Origin: an uncultured Lachnospiraceae bacterium
GTDB taxonomy: Bacteria; Bacillota; Clostridia; Lachnospirales; Lachnospiraceae
Assembly: GCA_900549995.1 (NCBI GenBank)
Contig: URQQ01000128.1
Coordinates: 1 to 5,728 of the forward strand
Length of the DNA: 5,728 bases
Reading direction: 5' to 3'
Below the pieces are notes generated by a model. It made no database searches, was not told the origin of the DNA, and saw nothing but the letters and a program-made list of their open reading frames with translations. Every line of letters starts with the position of its first letter. Positions within the stretch are counted from its first letter, which is position 1. A program made the position numbers and the translations under genes. Shown here piece by piece: positions 1 through 5,558 of the stretch.

Positions 1-52
1 AGTGCAGATGTCAGAGTTAATTACTCTCTAACAACTACACTTTTATGGTACT

Positions 53-85
53 AAAAATGAGCCGGCAGATATGTGTCCTGCCGAC
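53..85 (-). terminator. Rho-independent terminator of the locus
   Basis: Read on the minus strand, GTCGGCAG pairs with CTGCCGGC (85-78 with 68-61) around a 9-nt loop. This gives 8 pairs including one U·G wobble, followed by TCATTTTTAG, with the T-run at 57-53. It lies about 20 bases beyond the ATPase stop codon. The wobble pair becomes an A·C mismatch in plus-strand RNA, so the hairpin is stronger in the minus-strand transcript. The plus strand also has a T-run after the stem (87-93), so weak bidirectional termination is possible. Confidence 0.8.
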
Positions 86-105
86 TTATTTTTATATATG
101 TATGA

Positions 106-2187
106 TCATTTCTCTGGCAATAAACCGCTCATGCTTCTCAGACTAATCGCAAGCGTAAATGTATTGTGCAGCAAAGCCGATGTTGTTGGCTGGATCAGAC
201 CTGCCACGCCCAGAGCTATCAGTGCTCCGTTAATGCTTACAATACCTTTGTAATTCCCCTGAATCCGACGCATCATGGCATCAGACAATCGTTTCAGCAT
301 TACGATTCCACGCAGATCTTCTGTAGCAATGGTAATATCTGCGATCTCGCGGGCAAGCTCCGCTCCATCACTGATCGCAATTCCTGCATCTGCAGCTGAA
401 AGTGCGGGTGAATCATTGATCCCGTCTCCAATCATCACGACTTTTCTCCCCGCAGCTTTCTCTTTTTCAATAAATCCTGCTTTATCTTCTGGAAGTACCT
501 CGGCATAATACTCATCCACACCAACACGTTCCGCAATCGAAGCAGCGGTACGTTCACTGTCTCCAGTCATCATGACAATTTTAGAGATTCCTTCTGTCCT
601 CAGCATCTGCACCATATCTTTTGCTTCTTCCCTAAGCGGATCTTCAATACAGATTACCGCAGTCAGTTCTCCATCAATGGCAAGATACAGATGGGAATAT
701 TCCTCCGGAAGCGTATCAAACTTCTCCTGGTATATCCCTCGAATTTTACATTTTTCATCTTCAAAAACAAAATGACTGCTTCCGATCACAGCTTTCTTTC
801 CGTCAATATAAGAGGAGATCCCATGTGCTACGATATATTCCACTTTGGAGTGCATTTCCTCATGATACAGTTTTCTTCTTCTGGCGGCATCTACAACAGC
901 CTTCGCCATGGAATGGGGAAAATGTTCTTCCAGACAGGCAGCAATACGGAGAGCTTCCGGTTCCGGATAGTCGCCAAATACAACAATCTCCTTTACCGTT
1001 GGTCTCGCTTTAGTCAGTGTTCCGGTCTTATCAAATACAATCGTATCTGCTTCAGCCACTGCTTCCAGATATTTTCCGCCTTTCACAGTAATCCCAAGCT
1101 GTCCGGCCTGCCGGATGGCGGAAAGAACGGCAATCGGCATGGCCAGTTTCAATGCACAGGAAAAATCTACCATAAGAACTGAGAGTGCTTTTGTTACATT
1201 ACGGGTCAGCGCTCCTACAATGCCAGTACCAAGGAGGGTATAGGGAACCAGTCGGTCTGCCAGATGTTCTGCTTTGCTTTCCAGTGCGGACTTCAATTTT
1301 TCCGAGTCTTCAATCATAGTCACGATTTTCTCATATCTTGTAGAACCCGATACAGCTCTGACTGTAATTTCCAATTCGCCTTCTTCCATGACCGTTCCGG
1401 CAAACACAGACTGTCCTTTCGTTCTTCGTACCGGAAGGGATTCGCCTGTTAAGGAAGCCTGATTGACCATTCCCTCTCCTGTGGATACCTCACCATCAAA
1501 AGGAATCACATTTCCCATATGTATCACAACGGTATCTCCCGGCATAATATCTGAAGACGGAACTAGGATTTCCTGCTCTTCTCTTTTCAGCCATACTTTC
1601 TGCACATTCAATGACATACTGCGGGCAAGATCCCCAACAGATTTCTTGTGTGTCCACTCCTCCAGAAGTTCTCCGATTCCCAGAAGAAACATGACCGAAC
1701 CTGCAGTATTAAAGTCCCTGCGCAGAACGGATACTCCGATTGCCGTGGCATCTAATACCGAAACTTCGATCTTCCTTCTGGCCAGACACAGTATTCCCTT
1801 TCCAATATATTTGACAGCCTTAAAAGTAAGCCATATTTTTCTTATTGGATTTGGCAGAATCAGTTTTCCTCCGTAATGAAGGAGTACTTTTGCGATCAGC
1901 TTTTCTCTGTATACAGAATTTAAAGCACGCCCTGAGCTTGATATTACATTTTCCGGCACATCTTCTTTCTCAAAACGAAACTTTCTTAATCTGCCAATCA
2001 GTTCTTCCCGGTCCCCTGTATAATAGATCACAGCGTCAGCGGTGCGCTCATATACTTTGACACTGGTAATATCTTTCTGTTTTTCAAGAGTCCAGCAAAG
2101 AATATCCGCCTCCGCACATGTCATCCTGTTTCGGATAACATGAATGCGGAGACGGCCTTTCACTTCATGTTTAATAATAAACTTCAT
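106..2187 (-). CDS. P1B-like heavy-metal P-type ATPase with non-canonical TM4 (FSCALKL)
   Basis: A 693-residue ATP-driven metal cation pump of the inner membrane, probably an exporter. Residues 1 to about 75 form an HMA-like ferredoxin-fold domain (HEVKGRLRIHV at 7-17) with no CxxC. TM segments follow. The actuator loop carries TGES (248-251), the phosphorylation site is DKTGT (D386), TGD is at 541-543 and the hinge motif GDGIND at 588-592. In TM4 the usual C-P-C reads F342-S343-C344 before ALKLAMP, so the family-defining proline is absent. The nucleotide-domain HP motif reads HFPHS (422-426) instead of HP. All catalytic residues are present, so the pump looks active. ATG 2187 starts 2 bp after the upstream stop, with AGGA (2197-2194) six bases before it, suggesting translational coupling. 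The substrate cannot be read from sequence; Fe(II), Mn(II) or Zn(II) are possibilities given the feo neighbours. Confidence 0.93.
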   Translation of the reverse strand: MKFIIKHEVKGRLRIHVIRNRMTCAEADILCWTLEKQKDITSVKVYERTADAVIYYTGDREELIGRLRKFRFEKEDVPENVISSSGRALNSVYREKLIAKVLLHYGGKLILPNPIRKIWLTFKAVKYIGKGILCLARRKIEVSVLDATAIGVSVLRRDFNTAGSVMFLLGIGELLEEWTHKKSVGDLARSMSLNVQKVWLKREEQEILVPSSDIMPGDTVVIHMGNVIPFDGEVSTGEGMVNQASLTGESLPVRRTKGQSVFAGTVMEEGELEITVRAVSGSTRYEKIVTMIEDSEKLKSALESKAEHLADRLVPYTLLGTGIVGALTRNVTKALSVLMVDFSCALKLAMPIAVLSAIRQAGQLGITVKGGKYLEAVAEADTIVFDKTGTLTKARPTVKEIVVFGDYPEPEALRIAACLEEHFPHSMAKAVVDAARRRKLYHEEMHSKVEYIVAHGISSYIDGKKAVIGSSHFVFEDEKCKIRGIYQEKFDTLPEEYSHLYLAIDGELTAVICIEDPLREEAKDMVQMLRTEGISKIVMMTGDSERTAASIAERVGVDEYYAEVLPEDKAGFIEKEKAAGRKVVMIGDGINDSPALSAADAGIAISDGAELAREIADITIATEDLRGIVMLKRLSDAMMRRIQGNYKGIVSINGALIALGVAGLIQPTTSALLHNTFTLAISLRSMSGLLPEK

Positions 2188-2189
2188 TC

Positions 2190-2498
2190 TTATTCCTGTT
2201 CGTTCTCTTCCTGCTCTGCCGCACCATCTTCCTGAAGAGCATCCTCTTTTACTCTCTCTGCTTCTTCTGCCGCACGCTTTTCATTAATCTGCTGCGCCTC
2301 AGCAAGAATATCTTCTGCATTCTCCTGTATGACAGTAGCTGTCTTCATTACACAGTCCTTTGCCCGCAATGCTGCTGCTGTACAATTTGTGTACACTTTC
2401 TTTGCATCTTTACTAGAAAGAACTTTTACACCTGCCGTTCCAAACAGAACTCCTCCTATAAAACATCCAATTTTCTTTAATGCAGAATCACTTAACAT
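2190..2498 (-). CDS. Small single-TM protein with coiled-coil and acidic tail (DUF6110-like), ATPase partner candidate
   Basis: A 102-residue protein with three parts. A glycine-rich hydrophobic segment (about 8-27) has two overlapping GxxxG motifs (G11-G15, G16-G20), suited to helix packing in the membrane. A long amphipathic alanine- and charge-rich helix covers about 40-85 (RAKDC, then AEDILAEAQQ at 61-70). The tail (87-102) is very acidic, with about nine Glu/Asp and no His. I recall this as the DUF6110 family. Its TM plus ...ILAEA... helix layout resembles DUF1490/PacL proteins, which scaffold P1B ATPases in mycobacteria; this likeness is by eye. AGGAGG at 2512-2507 sits 8 bases before the ATG. 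The stop lies 2 bp before the ATPase start, so the two proteins are probably made together. Three cysteines (C12, C39, C49) are present but not in CxxC form. Metal binding by the tail is inference. Confidence 0.85.
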   Translation of the reverse strand: MLSDSALKKIGCFIGGVLFGTAGVKVLSSKDAKKVYTNCTAAALRAKDCVMKTATVIQENAEDILAEAQQINEKRAAEEAERVKEDALQEDGAAEQEENEQE

Positions 2499-2506
2499 AA
2501 TACATT

Positions 2507-2512
2507 CCTCCT
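2507..2512 (-). promoter_or_regulatory. Strong Shine-Dalgarno of the DUF6110-like gene
   Basis: AGGAGG on the minus strand, 8 bases before ATG 2498. It lies in the 16-bp gap after the microprotein stop codon, which ties the two genes into one transcript. Confidence 0.8.
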
Positions 2513-2514
2513 GA

Positions 2515-2595
2515 TTATTTGTGTTTGTAGCCTGTATAGAATAACATCAAAAAGCAAAAGACACATGCCCACGCCCAAAATTTGTGTTGTTTCAT
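2515..2595 (-). CDS. 26-residue single-TM microprotein heading the ATPase cassette
   Basis: The reading frame starts with ATG at 2595 and ends with TAA at 2517-2515. The product begins MKQHKFWAWACVF and ends FYTGYKHK. Basic/His ends (KQHK, YKHK) flank about 17 hydrophobic, aromatic-rich residues, as expected for one membrane helix. It contains an intramembrane C11-x-x-C14. The case for a real gene is a strong Shine-Dalgarno (GAAGGAAGGG, GGAAGGG at 2610-2604) 8 bases before the ATG, clean membrane-protein composition, and a stop just ahead of the next gene's AGGAGG. I do not recognise a characterised family. By analogy with KdpF and other small TM subunits of P-type ATPases, a regulator or stabiliser of the downstream pump is plausible but unproven. 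At this length standard gene callers would miss it. Confidence 0.72.
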   Translation of the reverse strand: MKQHKFWAWACVFCFLMLFYTGYKHK

Positions 2596-2629
2596 GATTG
2601 TATCCCTTCCTTCTATAAGACTTTTTATT

Positions 2630-2659
2630 AAAATAACAAGTTTGATTTCAGATAGTCAA
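2630..2659 (-). promoter_or_regulatory. Candidate promoter of the microprotein / DUF6110 / ATPase cassette
   Basis: On the minus strand a -35 TTGACT (2659-2654) matches TTGACA at 5 of 6. It is followed after 18 bases by a weak -10 TATTTT (2635-2630, 4 of 6). Transcription would start near 2623, leaving a leader of about 28 nt with the microprotein Shine-Dalgarno inside. It sits in the only sizeable gap (2596-2700) between the fur-like gene and the cassette. A promoter within the operon fits, but the -10 is poor and read-through from upstream is also possible. Confidence 0.45.
2642..2659. promoter_or_regulatory. Candidate operator: TTGATT-N6-AGTCAA inverted repeat over the -35
   Basis: Plus-strand TTGATT (2642-2647), six bases, AGTCAA (2654-2659). 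Five of six positions are symmetric, and the right arm is the -35 box itself. The position suits a repressor site. It does not match a classical Fur box, and a repeat this short may arise by chance. Confidence 0.3.
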
Positions 2660-2700
2660 TGCTAACTGTTCTTATTGAGAAATTTAGTCATTTTCTCCTT

Positions 2701-2934
2701 TTACTTGTACACAATTTGCCTGCTGAGTACCCCAATCTTCTCCAGTTCCTTTACCAGACGGTAAACCGTTGCCATCCCAATGCTATGATCTAGCTTTGAT
2801 GCCTGAACATAGATTTCTTTGCAGCTGGAACACCTGTTTTCCAGGATAATATCTAAGATCATCTTCCGCTGTTTCGTTATCCTGCAGCCATTTTCTTTTA
2901 ATTTTATTATTATTTTTTCTTTTTCGCCGTTCAT
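2701..2934 (-). CDS. Fur-family regulator reduced to its winged-helix DNA-binding domain
   Basis: A 77-residue protein from the ATG at 2934. It holds the Fur N-terminal winged helix: GCRITKQRKMILDII (16-30), then CSSCKEIY (35-42) where Fur has H-P-[ST]-A-E-[DE]-I-Y, then the recognition helix region GMATVYRLVKELEKIGVL (53-70). It ends at SRQIVYK, just where the hinge to the dimerisation/metal domain begins. Full-length Fur proteins are about 130-150 residues, so the C-terminal half with its His-rich metal sites is missing. The frame after TAA soon meets another stop, so there is no simple frameshifted remainder. ATG 2934 is preferred over an in-frame ATG at 2949 because GGAGAAG (2948-2942) lies at Shine-Dalgarno distance from 2934, while nothing suitable precedes 2949. 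It is either a trimmed regulator with an extra CxxC (C35, C38) or a decaying gene. It lies 44 bp after the HMA fusion gene. Confidence 0.8.
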   Translation of the reverse strand: MNGEKEKIIIKLKENGCRITKQRKMILDIILENRCSSCKEIYVQASKLDHSIGMATVYRLVKELEKIGVLSRQIVYK

Positions 2935-2978
2935 CCCAAACTTCTCCATGCGTCCATATTCGCTGGTTTAACAGATTT

Positions 2979-3365
2979 CTAAAATACCTGGTTCTGAACA
3001 GAGTCAACGGAAAATCCTTCTTTTTCCACTGCAGCAGTCAAAACATCGTCTTCTACTTTACGATCAAGAGAGACTTCTGCCCATCCTTTTGCAAGATCTA
3101 CTTTGGCAGAGACCCCATCAATCTGATTCAGACTGTCTGTCACACTTTGAACACAATGTCCACAGTGCATTCCTGAAATAACCATAGTTTTTTTCGCAAT
3201 AATGGGGCCTGACAGCTTTTTTCTTTTCCTTTTTCGTTGGTTAGAACAGTTTCCTCCTGCCGGACATCCCACGCATTTCACTCCATTTCTTTTTGCCCTG
3301 ATCAGATACACTGCTGCTCCCCCGATCAAAACAACCAGGATAATTACCGCGATCACATCTGCCAT
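2979..3365 (-). CDS. FeoB-associated Cys-rich membrane segment fused to a CxxC HMA domain
   Basis: 128 residues in two modules. Residues 3-23 are a hydrophobic anchor (VIAVIILVVLIGGAAVYLI), followed by a Cys-rich motif CVGCPAGGNC (31-40), as in the FeoB-associated Cys-rich membrane family (Pfam FeoB_associated). A very basic linker follows (QRKRKRKK, 43-50). Residues 60-125 are a heavy-metal-associated domain with the metal-binding loop GMHCGHC (65-71; C68, C71) and the later DGVSAKVDL and EKEGF elements. The family normally has only the first module, so the attached Atx1/CopZ-like domain is notable. It would face the cytoplasm and could accept or hand over metal near FeoB. The Shine-Dalgarno AAAGGA (3383-3378) is 12 bases from the ATG, a long spacing. 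The gene follows feoB by 84 bp with no room for a good promoter of its own. Confidence 0.88.
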   Translation of the reverse strand: MADVIAVIILVVLIGGAAVYLIRAKRNGVKCVGCPAGGNCSNQRKRKRKKLSGPIIAKKTMVISGMHCGHCVQSVTDSLNQIDGVSAKVDLAKGWAEVSLDRKVEDDVLTAAVEKEGFSVDSVQNQVF

Positions 3366-3391
3366 GGTCGAATCACATCCTTTCTTTAATC

Positions 3392-3428
3392 AAAACGGCG
3401 GACAAAGCTACTCTCCTCTGCCCACCGT
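3392..3428 (-). terminator. Terminator-like hairpin between feoB and the HMA fusion gene
   Basis: In minus-strand RNA ACGGTGGGCAGAG (3428-3416) pairs with CTTTGTCCGCCGT (3407-3395) over 13 positions. Three pairs are G·U wobbles, and the loop has 8 nt. TTTTGATT follows. The wobbles would be mismatches in plus-strand RNA, so the structure belongs to the feo transcript. The T-run is short, so termination is probably partial. The next gene starts only 29 bases downstream, so the hairpin more likely tunes read-through or protects the feoB 3' end. Confidence 0.6.
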
Positions 3429-3449
3429 CTGCTTACGATTATTTTTCTC

Positions 3450-5456
3450 TTATGATCTGACAGAATGCAAACTGTATTCTGAAGCAAATTCTTTATCAGA
3501 CTTGCGGATTCTCCAAAGAATGATTAATACAAAAGTGATGACTGCGATCAATCCCGGTACAAATGCAGTGCCAAGAGATCCCGTAGTGATCAATGTACCA
3601 ATCTGGTATACAGCAAAAGCTATGGTATAACCTGTTGCCAGCTGAAGACAGATGCCTCCAAACAGCCATTTTCCACTCTTCATTTCCGAATTCATCGCTC
3701 CAAGAGCCGCAAAACAAGGAGGTGTATAAAGATTAAACATCAGATACGCCAGTGCTGCTGCCTTTGTAAGTCCCATAACAGCAGCAACTTCACTTCCGCT
3801 GCCAACCAATGCCAGTTCATCCGTATCAATTAGGTTTGTAACACCGTAAACGACTGCCAGAGTTCCTACTACATTTTCTTTTGCAATGAATCCAGTCACT
3901 GCTGCCGCTGCAAGCTGCCATACTCCAAATCCCAACGGGATAAACAGGATAGCAAACGGATGAGCAATGGATGCCAGAATAGATGTTCCCTCTGCTCCTT
4001 CTTCCACAAGCTGGAACTGCCAGTTGAAGCTCTGCATAATCTGTACTATTGTATTACATACCAGAATGATCGTTCCTGCTTTCACAATGTATGCCTTCCC
4101 ACGCTCCAGCATAGATCCGCAGGCTCTTTTTAAGCTTGGAAGTTTGTATTCCGGAAGTTCAATGATAAAGAAAGATTTTCTGTATTTCTGTCCTGTAATC
4201 TTTTTGACAAGTAAAGCTCCAAGTAAAACTAACAGAATGCCTACCAGGTACATAGTTGCCGAAACCCACCATGCGTCTGCAAAGAAGGCCCCTGCGAATA
4301 AAGCAATTACTGGAATTTTTGCTCCACATGGCATAAATGGTGTCAGCATTGCTGTTGTGCGACGTTCTCTTTCATTTCGGATTGTACGGGATGCCATAAC
4401 ACCTGGAATCGCACAACCAGTTCCAATAACCATGGGAATCACTGATTTTCCGGAAAGTCCTACTCTCTTAAAGATCGGATCCAGTACTACAGTAGCTCTT
4501 GCCATATATCCGCAATCTTCCAGCAGTGCAATCAGGAAATACATAACCATAACAAGCGGGAGGAAGCCAACAACCGCACCAACTCCACCGATGATACCAT
4601 CTACAAGAAGCGCATACAACAGCGGATTTGCGTTTTCCATCAGTCCGCCGACCCAGCCCTGGAATGTCTCGATCCATGCCACCAGCCAGTCTGCGATCCA
4701 GGTACCCAGAGTTGTCTGTGATATGTAAAATACAAGAAAGATAACGACAGCAAAAATCGGAATCCCGATAATCTTATGCGTGATGATACTGTCAATCTTA
4801 TCCTGTACATTTTTATCTTTTGTAAAAATCTTTCTTTTTTCTACTTGTTTCACAATACCATTTACAAATTCAAAACGCTTCCTGTCAGCAGCCTCTACCG
4901 CTGCTTTATCTTTCAGGTCAATATCCGCCTGTGTGTAAGGTGCTTTCTGTCCTTTCCCTTTTAATTCAGCCGCAGCATGAACAGCTTCTCTGAGTCCTTC
5001 ATGTCCGGAAGATGTAGAAACTGTTTTTATGACCGGACAGCCCAACTTCTCGGACAGACGTTTTTCATCAATCTGCGTCTGTTTCTTATTGACAATGTCA
5101 CTTTTGTTAAGTGCAACAACTACCGGTATTCCAAGTTCCAGAAGCTGTGTGGTAAAGAACAGACTCCTGCTGAGATTTGTAGCATCTACGATATTAATGA
5201 TCACATCCGGATTCTCATTTTTAACATACTCACTGGTAATGCTTTCTTCTGATGTAAAAGGTGACATAGAATATGCACCCGGCAAATCCACCGCGATCAA
5301 TTCTTCTGTTCCCTCATAATACCCTTTCCTTATCGGACTTTCCTTTCTTTCGACCGTAACTCCCGCCCAGTTCCCGACACGTTCATTCCTGCCGGTAAGT
5401 GCATTGTACATGGTCGTTTTCCCACTGTTTGGATTTCCTGCAAAAGCAATTCTCAT
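3450..5456 (-). CDS. feoB: Ferrous iron transporter FeoB
   Basis: A 668-residue inner-membrane Fe(II) importer with an N-terminal G-protein domain. G1 is GNPNSGKT (7-14), G2 the threonine of GVT (34), G3 DLPG (57-60), G4 NKSD (117-120), and the G5 region STSSG (147-151). A charged helical linker (about 165-228) leads to the membrane part from ITHKIIGIPIF. The two Gate-type regions contain GTGCAIPG (345-352) and PFMPCGAKIPV (373-383), where enterobacterial FeoB has GFGCNVP and MSCGARLPV. The core ends with YTPPCFAALGAM (577-588) and a final TM helix. It is shorter than E. coli FeoB (773) but complete for clostridial types. An in-frame ATG at 5483 would add MTRTRRRRN, which is the translated Shine-Dalgarno; AGGAGG (5468-5463) lies 6 bases before ATG 5456, so 5456 is the start. 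Some FeoB variants move Mn(II), so the metal is not certain. Confidence 0.96.
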   Translation of the reverse strand: MRIAFAGNPNSGKTTMYNALTGRNERVGNWAGVTVERKESPIRKGYYEGTEELIAVDLPGAYSMSPFTSEESITSEYVKNENPDVIINIVDATNLSRSLFFTTQLLELGIPVVVALNKSDIVNKKQTQIDEKRLSEKLGCPVIKTVSTSSGHEGLREAVHAAAELKGKGQKAPYTQADIDLKDKAAVEAADRKRFEFVNGIVKQVEKRKIFTKDKNVQDKIDSIITHKIIGIPIFAVVIFLVFYISQTTLGTWIADWLVAWIETFQGWVGGLMENANPLLYALLVDGIIGGVGAVVGFLPLVMVMYFLIALLEDCGYMARATVVLDPIFKRVGLSGKSVIPMVIGTGCAIPGVMASRTIRNERERRTTAMLTPFMPCGAKIPVIALFAGAFFADAWWVSATMYLVGILLVLLGALLVKKITGQKYRKSFFIIELPEYKLPSLKRACGSMLERGKAYIVKAGTIILVCNTIVQIMQSFNWQFQLVEEGAEGTSILASIAHPFAILFIPLGFGVWQLAAAAVTGFIAKENVVGTLAVVYGVTNLIDTDELALVGSGSEVAAVMGLTKAAALAYLMFNLYTPPCFAALGAMNSEMKSGKWLFGGICLQLATGYTIAFAVYQIGTLITTGSLGTAFVPGLIAVITFVLIILWRIRKSDKEFASEYSLHSVRS

Positions 5457-5462
5457 ATTTCT

Positions 5463-5468
5463 CCTCCT
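5463..5468 (-). promoter_or_regulatory. Shine-Dalgarno that fixes the FeoB start
   Basis: AGGAGG within AGAAGGAGGAG, six bases before ATG 5456. Its presence inside the longer reading frame from 5483 shows that the upstream ATG is not the main start. Confidence 0.88.
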
Positions 5469-5509
5469 TCTTGTTCTTGTCATTCACGATTATGCGCATC
5501 TAATCTTAA

Positions 5510-5523
5510 TTAGTATATACTAA
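5510..5523. promoter_or_regulatory. Perfect palindrome TTAGTATATACTAA, candidate feoB operator and -10
   Basis: A 14-bp perfect palindrome in the 5457-5556 gap between feoA and feoB. Its TTAG...CTAA ends resemble DtxR/MntR/IdeR-type metal-regulator sites in general form. On the minus strand it contains TATACT (5517-5512), a 5-of-6 match to a -10 box, so a bound repressor could block feoB transcription. No convincing -35 lies 17 bases upstream, where the sequence is ATTTTT inside the terminator. A second CTAAT-N4-ATTAG repeat (5500-5513) overlaps it, giving three spaced half-sites. Confidence 0.4.
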
Positions 5524-5532
5524 CGTATGTGC

Positions 5533-5558
5533 AAAAAAATAGTGATTCCACTATTTTT
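5533..5558 (-). terminator. Hairpin with T-tract at the end of feoA
   Basis: A 10-bp perfect stem, AAAAATAGTG with CACTATTTTT (5558-5549 with 5544-5535 on the minus strand), and a 4-base loop. A run of seven T (5539-5533) partly shares the stem. It overlaps the feoA stop codon. Only two pairs are G-C, so it is AT-rich and probably an incomplete terminator or attenuator between feoA and feoB. The stem is symmetric enough to act on the plus strand too, but no plus-strand gene is visible. Confidence 0.6.

Noticed and set aside
13..27. AGAGT-TAATT-ACTCT inverted repeat near the left edge
   Set aside because: Five-base arms in AT-rich sequence with no gene context inside the window; expected by chance.
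1463..1876. 137-codon open frame on the plus strand inside the ATPase gene
   Set aside because: It lies opposite the conserved actuator-domain coding sequence and its Ser/Pro/Ile-rich product resembles no protein; a shadow frame.
2662..2691. Nine-codon frame (MTKFLNKNS) with AAGGAG just after the fur-like stop, possible leader peptide
   Set aside because: The Shine-Dalgarno is only 3 bases from the ATG, the peptide is featureless and it continues the fur frame after the stop. It may be a remnant, but nothing supports translation.
2677..2697. Small hairpin GAGAAA/TTTCTC after the fur-like gene
   Set aside because: Six weak pairs, a 9-base loop and no T-run, so it is not a convincing terminator.
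2935..2949. Alternative start of the fur-like gene at ATG 2949
   Set aside because: No Shine-Dalgarno upstream, whereas GGAGAAG precedes the in-frame ATG at 2934.
3967..4728. 253-codon open frame on the plus strand inside feoB
   Set aside because: It is antisense to highly conserved FeoB membrane coding sequence, has no recognisable domain and is a codon-bias shadow.
5457..5483. Alternative FeoB start giving the N-terminus MTRTRRRRN
   Set aside because: The extension is the translated Shine-Dalgarno region. FeoB proteins normally begin a few residues before the GNPNSGKT loop, which fits ATG 5456.
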